Positions 35,246 to 43,270 of a stretch of DNA of 64,000 nucleotides are shown in pieces (position 1 is the stretch's first letter; each line of letters starts with the position of its first letter). Made by a program: the position numbers and the translations under genes. Source of the stretch: JABSSA01 sp039975755. Lineage in GTDB: Bacteria > Pseudomonadota > Alphaproteobacteria > Rhodobacterales > Rhodobacteraceae. The stretch is taken from NCBI GenBank assembly GCA_039975755.1, contig JBDWGM010000066.1:25081-89080 (forward strand), written 5' to 3'. Under the pieces are notes generated by a model. That model did not search any database. It was not told the origin of the DNA and saw nothing but the letters and a program-made list of their open reading frames with translations.

Positions 35246-36114
35246 CGAATGAAAGTGAAACAAACGGAAGACCGAAAAAGCCAGTCATTGCTTTGATGGG
35301 CGAATTCAGTGCCGGAAAAAGTACGCTTGCCAATCTACTGCTCGATCAAGACGCGTCTCCGGTTCAGGTTACGGCAACCCAATTGCCACCTGTTTGGTAT
35401 TCACACGGAGCGCCGAAGGCTGAACGCGTATGCCAATCCGGAATGCGTGAACCTTTGCCATTGAAAGACTGGAGCCAAGTTCAACCAGATAACACAGAGA
35501 TGGTATCCGTGACATCAGAAGCGGATTTTCTGGAGGCTTGCGATCTAATTGATATGCCTGGAACATCCGACCCGAACATGGCTCCAGATATTTGGGAACG
35601 TTTTTTGCCAAAAGTGGATTGTGTAATTTGGTGTACACCTGCCAACCAAGCATGGCGACAATCTGAGACGGCACTTTGGGAAATGGTCCCGCCAAAGCTT
35701 TGGGATAACAGTCTGTTATTATTGACCCGTATGGACAAGATGCTGACGGACAGGGATCGATCCCGCGTCTTGTTACGGGTTAAACGCGAGGCAGATGCCT
35801 TGTTTCGCGACATATTGCCCATCGCTTTGCGAGACGCAATTGCGGCATGGGACGATGAAGAAGCCATGCAGAAGTCCGGTGCGCCCCAATTGTTGAGTAG
35901 GATCGGAGACGTATTGGAAAGTTTGGACAAACATCCGTTGCCAACATTCAAACCCATTCAAGAACGGCGCCAGCCTGCAGAAGACGTCTCCGTTTCCAAT
36001 GCAGATGCTGTCACGAACACTGATCAAGAATCGCGAATAAAGATCGTGCCACGTCGATTTGTCCGAGACCCAAACAAGAGTTTACGCTCAAGACCTGAGC
36101 CGAGGGCGCATTGA
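35242..36114 (+). CDS. Small dynamin/Era-like GTPase
   Basis: A 290-residue GTPase. G1 is ALMGEFSAGKSTLANLLL (Lys26, Ser27), G3 is LIDMPGTSD (Asp104 to Gly107), and G4 is LLTRMDKM (Asp165). Switch I may include the Thr in QVTATQLPP, a G2-like position. The C-terminal 60 residues are basic and disordered. The ATG at 35242 overlaps the stop of the large GTPase (ATGA), arguing for joint synthesis and perhaps a complex. It is the catalytically intact relative of the degenerate protein encoded at 31872-33140. In dynamin-like systems small and large partners often form heteromers; here this is inference. Confidence 0.85.
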   Translation: MTNESETNGRPKKPVIALMGEFSAGKSTLANLLLDQDASPVQVTATQLPPVWYSHGAPKAERVCQSGMREPLPLKDWSQVQPDNTEMVSVTSEADFLEACDLIDMPGTSDPNMAPDIWERFLPKVDCVIWCTPANQAWRQSETALWEMVPPKLWDNSLLLLTRMDKMLTDRDRSRVLLRVKREADALFRDILPIALRDAIAAWDDEEAMQKSGAPQLLSRIGDVLESLDKHPLPTFKPIQERRQPAEDVSVSNADAVTNTDQESRIKIVPRRFVRDPNKSLRSRPEPRAH

Positions 36115-36179
36115 GAGTAGGCTTGATAAAAAGATATTAACCGGGATGTGATCATCAGGCAGTAGGGAAGGGCTGCCTC

Positions 36180-36536
36180 ATGGAAAACGTTGACCTCGCC
36201 GAATATCGATCGCGTTTCGCGTCTTGCGAACTCGTCATGCTTGTCGACATCTCAACTTTGACAGTTTTAGGGTCAGACAGTGCGATCAAAACGGGACAAG
36301 AGCATCTTGATGCACTGTGTGCCACAGCCAAGGGGATTTTCGACTTGGCACAAGACGAGCAAATCAGAACTGCAGTGTTGTCCAAGCCGACAGGGCGCCA
36401 GGTATTTGTCCGCGCTGGTTTCGCAGTGTCTGAGGTCATCTGCGGAATCTTTGAACCGAGAGCAGACATCAGTGAAGCGATTATTGATGCGCAAAAAATG
36501 TTAAGCGCAACGAATTCTGTTTCGTTGGAGGTTTGA
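36180..36536 (+). CDS. Small Roadblock/LC7-like protein
   Basis: A 118-residue protein. The pattern of a helix, a strand beginning CELVMLVDISTLTVLG, a second long helix (QEHLDALCATAKGIFDLA), more strands (RQVFVRAGF, EVICGIFEP) and a last helix (DISEAIIDAQKML) fits the Roadblock/LC7 fold, which commonly binds or stimulates small GTPases. Sequence identity to known members is too weak to be sure without a profile search. AGGGAAGG lies upstream of the ATG. It follows the small GTPase by 65 bases, and its stop is one base from the next ATG. Confidence 0.55.
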   Translation: MENVDLAEYRSRFASCELVMLVDISTLTVLGSDSAIKTGQEHLDALCATAKGIFDLAQDEQIRTAVLSKPTGRQVFVRAGFAVSEVICGIFEPRADISEAIIDAQKMLSATNSVSLEV

Positions 36537-36537
36537 C

Positions 36538-37311
36538 ATGGCTTCCTATCCATTGCCCAAAACAACAAATTCAATACTCGCGCAAGCAGCCGCATCGGGG
36601 GTTTTTGATCGCCGGGTGATGCATTCGGATGGTCGCGAAGAGACGTTGACCTACGTGTTGCAATGTATCGATTCCACCGTCATGGCTAGGCATTTGACGT
36701 TAACCATAGACGACAAACACTCTTTCAGCTTTGTTGCCGCTGCCCGCAATTTGAAATGTGTGACAGACGCGTCAATTGCGACTTTTAGCGACCTTATCAA
36801 TGTGCCTTTCAAATCCAGCGAAACAGGGAATTTGGAACGTCTATGTGAAATGCTGACGACGTTTTCTGAACGGGGAGGGGTGGTCAGGATCCAGACCAAA
36901 GCGTTAGACGACACAATTGATCCTGCGCAAACGGGTTTTACTGCCCGACAACTTGCAGATTGTCTGAATGTGTTTCCAGAACAGGATTTGGTTTTTGACA
37001 AAAACGCCAAGTTCGAACGCCTTCTAGTTGATGCGCGAGACTACATTCTGGCTGTTCGACGAACAGATGAAGATTGGCAGGTGCTTCACGAGGGGTTGGA
37101 AGGTTTGGGACCAATTACATATTCTGCGGATGAACTTGTTCGTAATCCCAACCGCTTGAGCAAGATCATGAAGAGTGAAGACAGCTTGTTTTTGGGGGTG
37201 AATGACGACGCGGACTTGGCGATTGGAATTTTTTTGCTGGAAAACGGACCGGCGGCATTATTGGTTTCCAGCGACGCGACGACCTCACTGGCCGAGATTT
37301 GGTCCAGTTGA
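36538..37311 (+). CDS. Unknown protein closing the kinase/GTPase operon
   Basis: A 257-residue soluble protein that I do not recognise. It has no signal peptide, no membrane segment and two cysteines near residues 40 and 62, plus two more around 103 and 142. Mixed alpha/beta composition: two parts, about 1-120 and 150-257, could be repeated Roadblock-like folds (strand-rich segments HLTLTIDDKHSFSFVAAARN and EDSLFLGVNDDADLAIGIFL), but this is only an impression. GGAGG six bases before the ATG and a one-base gap from the upstream stop show that it belongs to the operon. It is convergent with livF. Confidence 0.6.
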   Translation: MASYPLPKTTNSILAQAAASGVFDRRVMHSDGREETLTYVLQCIDSTVMARHLTLTIDDKHSFSFVAAARNLKCVTDASIATFSDLINVPFKSSETGNLERLCEMLTTFSERGGVVRIQTKALDDTIDPAQTGFTARQLADCLNVFPEQDLVFDKNAKFERLLVDARDYILAVRRTDEDWQVLHEGLEGLGPITYSADELVRNPNRLSKIMKSEDSLFLGVNDDADLAIGIFLLENGPAALLVSSDATTSLAEIWSS

Positions 37312-37405
37312 TCATTGTTTTGGGTGTGTTCACGCCTGTTGCCTTAACGGAGTACCCTGCAACATTGGTTCGCGCATCCTAAACCGCATCCGATTTTACA
37401 CGCAC

Positions 37406-38107
37406 TCAGGCCGCCAAATAAGTGTCGCGAATGTCGGGCTTCGCGTTCAATTCATCCAATGTGCCATAAAACACCTGAGCACCACTTTCGATGATGACTG
37501 CCAGATCAGCGACTGCTTGGGCAAAATGCAGGTTTTGTTCCGAAAGCAAAACGGTCAGGCCATCTGATTTCAGTTGCGTAATGACGCGGGCCATTTGTTC
37601 GACGATCACGGGCGCCACGCCTTCGCTTGGTTCGTCAAGCAAGACCAAAGATGGATTTCCCATCAATGTCCGTGCGATCGTCAGCATTTGTTGTTCACCG
37701 CCAGAGAGCGCCTTGCCGCGATTGTTGCGACGTTCAGCGAGATTGGGAAACAGATCAAACAACATCTCTTCTGTCCAGGTCACCGCCCCATCGCGCGGAG
37801 GCTGTTGCCCGACAAGTAGATTTTCGGTGACCGTAAGATCGGTAAAGATACGCCGTTCTTCGGGCACATACCCAATGCCCAACTTCGCGATGTGATGAGG
37901 TTGAAGACGCGTGATAGGTTCACCATGAAACGATATTTGACCCGATGCAGGTGACACAAGCTGCATGATCGATTTGATCGTTGTCGTCTTGCCAGCGCCA
38001 TTACGACCCAACAGTGCGACAACCTTCCCTTGGGGTACCTCAAAGCTCAGGTCGCGCAGCACATGCGCCTTACCATAGAAACTATTGATCCGATCCACTT
38101 CAAGCAT
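37406..38107 (-). CDS. livF: Branched-chain amino acid-type ABC transporter ATPase (LivF)
   Basis: A 233-residue ABC ATPase of the LivF class. Walker A GRNGAGKTT near residue 37, Q loop, signature LSGGEQQM near residue 137, Walker B LVLLDEPSEGV near 155, and a switch His. The family hallmark SYYG-type start (MLEVDRINSFYGKAHVL) is clear. Start: the ATG at 38107 has GAGGAG seven bases upstream; the ATG at 38113 sits directly on that site. It overlaps livG by eight bases. Last gene of the operon that starts at 48330. Confidence 0.93.
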   Translation of the reverse strand: MLEVDRINSFYGKAHVLRDLSFEVPQGKVVALLGRNGAGKTTTIKSIMQLVSPASGQISFHGEPITRLQPHHIAKLGIGYVPEERRIFTDLTVTENLLVGQQPPRDGAVTWTEEMLFDLFPNLAERRNNRGKALSGGEQQMLTIARTLMGNPSLVLLDEPSEGVAPVIVEQMARVITQLKSDGLTVLLSEQNLHFAQAVADLAVIIESGAQVFYGTLDELNAKPDIRDTYLAA

Positions 38108-38876
38108 CTGCATGCTCCTCTGATCCGAATACGGTCCCGCCGCCCAAATAGACCTCTTGAACCAATGGATTGCTCCGAATGTCCTCGGCTGTTCCTTCGG
38201 CAATCAAAGCACCGCGGTTCAAGACTATAATCCTATGCGCATGCGCAAAAACGACGTCCATGTCGTGTTCGGTAAACAAAACACTGACGCCGCGATCGCG
38301 AACGATGTCTGCGGTAAGCTGCATCAAGGCGACGCGTTCCTTTGGCGCCATGCCGGCCGTTGGTTCATCCATCAGCAACAGTTTTGGATCGTGGGCGAGG
38401 GCGATGGACAGTTCCATACGTTTTAGATCCCCATAGGCCAACACAGCGCAATGCCGGTCGGCTTGTTCGGCCATCCCAACCATATCAAGCAAGCTCATAG
38501 CCTCATCGCGATATTGACGGGTCGCGTAGGGCAGAAAGCGAAAAATCTCGCCGTGATGTGACAACAGGGCCATTTGAACGTTTTCAATGACTGTCATCGA
38601 CGAGTAGGTCGCCGTGATCTGAAACGTGCGCCCGACACCGCGGCGCCAGACTTGGCGCGGCGAAAGGCCTGTTATGCGTTGACCTTCCAGAAATACGCTG
38701 CCCGATGTTGGTGGAAGCTGACCCATCAACATATTGAAACACGTGCTTTTGCCGGCACCATTTGGCCCGATAAGCGCCAGCAACTCACCCTTTTGCAGGG
38801 ACATCGAAACATCGTTTACAGCGACGATTCCGCCAAAGGCTTTGGTCAGACCCTTCGTTTCTAAAACAACCGTCAT
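38100..38876 (-). CDS. livG: Branched-chain amino acid-type ABC transporter ATPase (LivG)
   Basis: A 258-residue ABC ATPase of the LivG class. It begins MTVVLETKGLTKAFGG. Walker A is GPNGAGKST near residue 42, followed by the LivG-type insertion (GLSPRQVWRRGVGRTFQ). The signature is degenerate, AYGDLKRMELSIAL near residue 157, where LivF keeps LSGGEQQ. Walker B is LLLMDEPTAGM. The ATG at 38876 overlaps the fused permease stop by four bases (ATGA); the longer in-frame start at 38996 lies inside the permease gene. It forms the ATPase heterodimer with LivF. Confidence 0.93.
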   Translation of the reverse strand: MTVVLETKGLTKAFGGIVAVNDVSMSLQKGELLALIGPNGAGKSTCFNMLMGQLPPTSGSVFLEGQRITGLSPRQVWRRGVGRTFQITATYSSMTVIENVQMALLSHHGEIFRFLPYATRQYRDEAMSLLDMVGMAEQADRHCAVLAYGDLKRMELSIALAHDPKLLLMDEPTAGMAPKERVALMQLTADIVRDRGVSVLFTEHDMDVVFAHAHRIIVLNRGALIAEGTAEDIRSNPLVQEVYLGGGTVFGSEEHADA

Positions 38877-40732
38877 ACGCTGCCCTCTGATTTGATTAGG
38901 CCGATGCGTTCGCCGCCTTTGCGCAAGGATCCGACAATGCCGTTTGGTGCGATGATCACAACGAAAATGATCAATAGACCCATGACGAGACGCCAATATT
39001 CAAAGCGTGTCAGGATATCTTCGATACCTTTGAAGAACCCTGCACCGACGACACCGCCAGCAAGCGTTTTTACCCCACCCAGAAAGACGACAATCAAGGC
39101 ATCAAAGCTGCGCGCGATTTCCATTTCATTCGGGAAGACACTGCCTTTGGAAAATACGAACAATGCGCCCGCAAGCCCGCCCATCATCCCGGCAAACCCA
39201 AAAGCCAACAATTGAACTTTGCGCGTGTTGATCCCAGTGGCTTCGGCCTGACGCTGACTGTCACGCGCAGCGCGCAATGCATATCCAAAGGGCGAATGGG
39301 CCACATGGCGCAGAACCACGATGCCCCCAACGGACATAACTAACGTAAAATAGAAAAAGACAGTTGTGTCCTTTAACCATTCAGCAGGCCAAATATTGAC
39401 GAGACCATCGTCTCCACCCGTTACATCGCCCCATTGGAAAACAAGGCTCCATAACAGCTGCGCGAACGCCAATGTGAGCATCGCAAAATACACACCTGTG
39501 AGACGCAGACAGACCCAACCAATCGCAAGCGCTGCCAATCCAGCTCCCAGTGGGGCCAGCAAAAAGGCAAGCTCCATAGGCGTGTTGGCATGCGTGACAA
39601 GCAAGGCTGCAACATACGCGCCGCCGCCATAGTAGGCTGCATGACCAAAGCTGACGAGCCCACCAAGCCCAAGCAAGAAGTGCAGGCTTGCCGCAAATAG
39701 ACAGAAGATCAAAACATCTGTGATCAAAACTTGGGCAAAGGACGAGCTGTAAAGCGGCAGCAAAGCCAGAAGGACAAGCCCGGCCATAACGATCATTCGC
39801 ACTGAAGAAGACGCAGGTGAAATAGGGCGTTCCGGGTCACCGACTTGTCCGTGTTCGCCTGCCACTTCTTCGCGGCCAAATAGGCCGTAGGGGCGGATCA
39901 TCAGGACAATGATCATGACGACGAACATCAAAACCAATGTGGATTGAGGAAGGTAGGTGACACCAAAAACGTTAAGAATGGAAATGATAATGGCTGCTAG
40001 GTACGCACCGGGCAACGATCCCATTCCGCCAATCACGACGACGACGAAAACAGGCGCAAGGATGTGGAAATCCATCAACAGATCGGCCCCGCCTTTGGGC
40101 AATTGTAACGCGCCGCCCAAACCTGCAAGGGCGGATCCCAAAGCGAATACGCCGGTGAACAACCAAGCCTGATTGACACCCAACGCGCCCACCATCTCGC
40201 GATCTTGCGTCGCGGCGCGGACAAGCACACCAATCCGCGTTTGCGTGATCAGATACCAAAGCCCAAGTGCCACAAAGGGCGTGATCGCCAACAACGCGAT
40301 GTCATATTTGGGAATGGGTTCGCCCATGACCCGAAACACGCCGCGCAATCCGGGTGCGCGCGGGCCCAGCAAATCTTCGGGTCCCCAAATCAGCAGGGTC
40401 AGATCTTGGATGACAAGGATCACACCAAATGTCGCGACCAACTGAAACAACTCGGGTGCGCGGTAAACGGGCCGTAAAACTAGCATCTCGATGGCAACAC
40501 CGATGATACCGACGGCGATACCTGCAAGCAATATCGAACCCCAGAACCCGAAACCGCCGGGCAACACTTGCATCAGGGAATACCCGACGTAAGCGCCCAG
40601 CATGTACAGGCTGCCATGGGCAAAGTTTACAATGCGCGTCACACCAAAGATCAGGGATAAACCGCAGGCCACAAGAAAAAGAGAACTTGCGTTGGCCAGT
40701 CCTGTTAGGATCTGCGCAACAAAGAATTCCAT
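38873..40732 (-). CDS. Fused LivH-LivM ABC permease
   Basis: A 619-residue membrane protein that joins two permeases usually made as separate proteins. Residues about 1-290 are LivH-like (GLALANASSLFLVACGLSL type start, VTRIVNFAHGSLYMLGAY near residue 30). A hydrophilic linker about 290-310 (GEHGQVGDPERP) leads into a LivM-like half, about 311-619, with LGLGGLVSFGHAAYYGGGAY near 350 and NGIVGSLRKGGER at the end. The EAA-like cytoplasmic loops are in both halves. It is on the minus strand between the binding protein and livG, with a hairpin upstream. Confidence 0.92.
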   Translation of the reverse strand: MEFFVAQILTGLANASSLFLVACGLSLIFGVTRIVNFAHGSLYMLGAYVGYSLMQVLPGGFGFWGSILLAGIAVGIIGVAIEMLVLRPVYRAPELFQLVATFGVILVIQDLTLLIWGPEDLLGPRAPGLRGVFRVMGEPIPKYDIALLAITPFVALGLWYLITQTRIGVLVRAATQDREMVGALGVNQAWLFTGVFALGSALAGLGGALQLPKGGADLLMDFHILAPVFVVVVIGGMGSLPGAYLAAIIISILNVFGVTYLPQSTLVLMFVVMIIVLMIRPYGLFGREEVAGEHGQVGDPERPISPASSSVRMIVMAGLVLLALLPLYSSSFAQVLITDVLIFCLFAASLHFLLGLGGLVSFGHAAYYGGGAYVAALLVTHANTPMELAFLLAPLGAGLAALAIGWVCLRLTGVYFAMLTLAFAQLLWSLVFQWGDVTGGDDGLVNIWPAEWLKDTTVFFYFTLVMSVGGIVVLRHVAHSPFGYALRAARDSQRQAEATGINTRKVQLLAFGFAGMMGGLAGALFVFSKGSVFPNEMEIARSFDALIVVFLGGVKTLAGGVVGAGFFKGIEDILTRFEYWRLVMGLLIIFVVIIAPNGIVGSLRKGGERIGLIKSEGSV

Positions 40733-40754
40733 GTCGTGATCACTCGTCGATATG

Positions 40755-40794
40755 AGAAAAAGGGAAGGGCCTTGTCCGACATAGACAAAGCCCT
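40755..40794 (-). terminator. Attenuator hairpin between binding-protein and permease genes
   Basis: On the minus strand an 11-bp stem, AGGGCTTTGTC (40794-40784) with GACAAGGCCCT (40776-40766) around TATGTCG, includes one G-T pair. It is followed by TCCCTTTTTCTC. It starts eight bases past the stop of the binding-protein gene. The stem with T tract has the shape of a Rho-independent terminator that would be read through in part. Confidence 0.75.
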
Positions 40795-40801
40795 GTCCGC
40801 A

Positions 40802-42007
40802 TTATTTGGATGGGCGCAATTTCGAGACTTCTTCGTCTGACGGAAGGTAATCTGCACCGTTCTTATAGTCCCAATCGACCATGATACCCTTGCCATCCTT
40901 AAGGGTCGTCGTTCCTACATACGCGCCTGCTGTAGATTGGTGGTCGTTGGCCCGATAGGTGATTTCACCCATTGGCGTATCAACCTGAAGCCCTTCAAAA
41001 GCGGCGCGAATGGCCTCGGTTTCGGTTGAACCTGCCTTGCTCAACGCTGCGGCAATGGATTGAACCGTCATATAGCCAACCAGCGATCCAATGCGTGGGT
41101 AATCATCGTATCGCGCCTGATAAGCCTTGACAAAGTCGCCTGCAGCACCGTCGTTCAGATCATACCAGGGGTATCCCGTGACGGTCCATCCTTCGGGCGC
41201 TTCGTCGCCCAATGGGTCAAGGTATTCAGGTTCACCCGACAACAGGCCATAGACTTTGCGCCCATCAAACAATCCACGATCCGTGCCTTCGCGCACGAAC
41301 TTGGCCAAGTCGGGTCCAAAGGTGACGTTGTAGATGGCATCCGGCTTTGCCCGTTCCAAGGCCTGCACTTCGGCACCGGCGTCAATTTTGAAAACCCCGG
41401 GCCATTGTTCAGCGACAAATTCAGCATCAGGTTTCAGGCGCAGAAGGTTCTTTTTGAACGCCGCGACAGCGTCTTTGCCATAGGCATAATTAGGCGCAAT
41501 GGTTGCGAATTTTGTCGCGTCCGTTTTGGACGCCGCTTCGGCAAGCATTGCAGCCTGCATGAATGTCGAAGCGCGCAAACGGAATGTATAGTCGTTCCCA
41601 GCTGCCCAAACGAGGGAATCTGCCAGCGGTTCAGACGCCAGATACACATAACCCTTTTCACCTGCATAGGAGGAGATCGCCAGACCGACATTCGACAAAA
41701 TTGTACCGGTCAGCATGACGGCACCATCGCGTGTCATGAGCTCTTCGGCGATTTTGACGGCTTCGCCCGGTTCGCCTTGGTCGTCACGAAAAATGAACTC
41801 TAAAGGTTTACCAAGCACGCCGCCTGCTGCGTTGACTTCTTCGACGGCCAACTCAATGCCAAGCTTATAGGGCCCTGCGAAAGCAGCGAGGCGTTTGTAG
41901 TGGTTGATTTCACCAATCTTGATCGTGTCCTGCGCAAACGCGGTCAGGGGGGCGGCTGCTAGAGCTACAGCTGCGACAATCCCTTTCAAGAATGTATTTC
42001 GTTGCAT
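40802..42007 (-). CDS. Liv-type periplasmic substrate-binding protein
   Basis: A 401-residue exported binding protein of the branched-chain amino acid (type I, LivJ/K) fold. Signal peptide about 1-25 (GIVAAVALAAAPLTAFAQ). The mature part starts DTIKIGEINHYKRLAAFAGP and has VEEVNAAGGVLGKPLEFIFRD, as usual. The ligand is not readable; many members of this fold bind aromatic acids and amides rather than amino acids. AGAGGA precedes the ATG. It lies 35 bases after the Rieske gene and before the fused permease, so the importer serves the catabolic genes upstream. Confidence 0.92.
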   Translation of the reverse strand: MQRNTFLKGIVAAVALAAAPLTAFAQDTIKIGEINHYKRLAAFAGPYKLGIELAVEEVNAAGGVLGKPLEFIFRDDQGEPGEAVKIAEELMTRDGAVMLTGTILSNVGLAISSYAGEKGYVYLASEPLADSLVWAAGNDYTFRLRASTFMQAAMLAEAASKTDATKFATIAPNYAYGKDAVAAFKKNLLRLKPDAEFVAEQWPGVFKIDAGAEVQALERAKPDAIYNVTFGPDLAKFVREGTDRGLFDGRKVYGLLSGEPEYLDPLGDEAPEGWTVTGYPWYDLNDGAAGDFVKAYQARYDDYPRIGSLVGYMTVQSIAAALSKAGSTETEAIRAAFEGLQVDTPMGEITYRANDHQSTAGAYVGTTTLKDGKGIMVDWDYKNGADYLPSDEEVSKLRPSK

Positions 42008-42042
42008 GTATTTTCCTCTCTGTTGGCCGGCCGGACTGTTGG

Positions 42043-43110
42043 TCAGTCGTGTTGAATAAAGACCGGGCCGACCGGATCGCCCAAATCTTCTGTAGTTTCC
42101 GCAGCGATCATGTCTCGGATACGTTTTCGATAAACGATTGGACCTTTGTCGATTGCGATCCGAATGGGACGCCGGGTTTGTGGGCGCATCTCTTCTTCAT
42201 GGATGGCTTCCAATATCGCTTTGTCTTCATCAAACGCGATTTGGAACATCGCGTCCATCTGATCGGATGCGGCGTCGTCTCCAATGGCGGTATTGCGCAG
42301 ATGCATCCAATGATCGATTGTGTAATCTTCACGAACTGGCGTCACGAAATGCAATGCAAATATGCGCACGCCTTGGTCTCGATCTTCTTCTGCGCATTGC
42401 GCAGCGGTATCGATGCTACCGAAATCGATCACGGCAGTGGATGGCAAATGCAGATCGTAATAATGCCAGCGATCAACATGCCCGCTGAAACCACCGAACT
42501 TCTGGAAAAATCCGATGGGAGGCGCATTTCTGATCCAACGCCATGCACGAATGACAGCTCCGCTGGTTGAGACATGTACAGGCACGTTTTCAGATGCAGC
42601 GTTTCCCAATGTGGTCGGGTGGACAAAACTGACATGAGCTGGATCAACAAGGTTTTCCGCCACGTTCAAATAATGCGCTTTGATGTGCAGTTGCCCGCCA
42701 TGATGAGCATGCCATGAACTATCCGAAAACTCGGGGATATCAAAGACTTTGGATCGATCAGCGCGTTCAGGGTCACCCATCCAGATCCAGACGATACCGT
42801 GGCGTTCTTCGATGGGGTAAGCGTTCACAAACGCGCTTTTGGGTGTGTTGTCCTGACCGGGCACACGGACACATGTGCCAGTGCCATCAAATGTCATCCC
42901 GTGATAACCGCATTGAATTGTATCGTCGATACGTTTGCCTTTTGACAATGGCAACAATCGATGCGGGCACCGATCCTCAAGAGCGATGACTTTATCGTCT
43001 GACGTCCGATACATCACCAATCGTTGCCCGGTGATTTCGAGCGCACGCAATTCGTCCCCGAAATCCTTTGACCACCCAGCCACATACCACGCGTTGCGCA
43101 CAAAGCTCAC
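42043..43110 (-). CDS. Rieske non-heme iron oxygenase (vanillate demethylase-like)
   Basis: A 355-residue oxygenase component. The Rieske cluster ligands are Cys48 and His50 in DRCPHRLLPL and Cys67 and His70 in IQCGYHGMTF. The mononuclear iron motif is NLVDPAHVSFVHP near residues 162-175. It resembles vanillate O-demethylase and related mono- or dioxygenases. Start: the GTG at 43110 begins MSFVRNAWYVAGWS, the usual start of this family, with GGGGGA eight bases upstream; an upstream ATG at 43200 has no ribosome site. No reductase gene is in the operon, so electrons must come from elsewhere. It lies 160 bases after the reductase-like gene. Confidence 0.9.
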   Translation of the reverse strand: MSFVRNAWYVAGWSKDFGDELRALEITGQRLVMYRTSDDKVIALEDRCPHRLLPLSKGKRIDDTIQCGYHGMTFDGTGTCVRVPGQDNTPKSAFVNAYPIEERHGIVWIWMGDPERADRSKVFDIPEFSDSSWHAHHGGQLHIKAHYLNVAENLVDPAHVSFVHPTTLGNAASENVPVHVSTSGAVIRAWRWIRNAPPIGFFQKFGGFSGHVDRWHYYDLHLPSTAVIDFGSIDTAAQCAEEDRDQGVRIFALHFVTPVREDYTIDHWMHLRNTAIGDDAASDQMDAMFQIAFDEDKAILEAIHEEEMRPQTRRPIRIAIDKGPIVYRKRIRDMIAAETTEDLGDPVGPVFIQHD

Positions 43111-43270
43111 GTTGATCGTCCCCCACGTCCGCATTTGTTCATTTCTGAATTGAGACGCATGAAGCGACTGCGAGTCAATGATTTTCTTGTTTGCATGCAA
43201 ATGATTTGTTGAATCGCTTCTTTCGGTGTTAAATCAATCCTCGTAACTGTGGTTGAAGTGGCAAATCCGA

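Noticed and set aside
28566..37311. Anti-phage defence island
   Set aside because: No integrase, toxin, nuclease or other defence gene is near, and base usage looks like the neighbours; possible but unsupported.
38877..38996. Longer N-terminus for livG
   Set aside because: It lies inside the fused permease gene; the ATGA overlap at 38873-38876 is the natural start.
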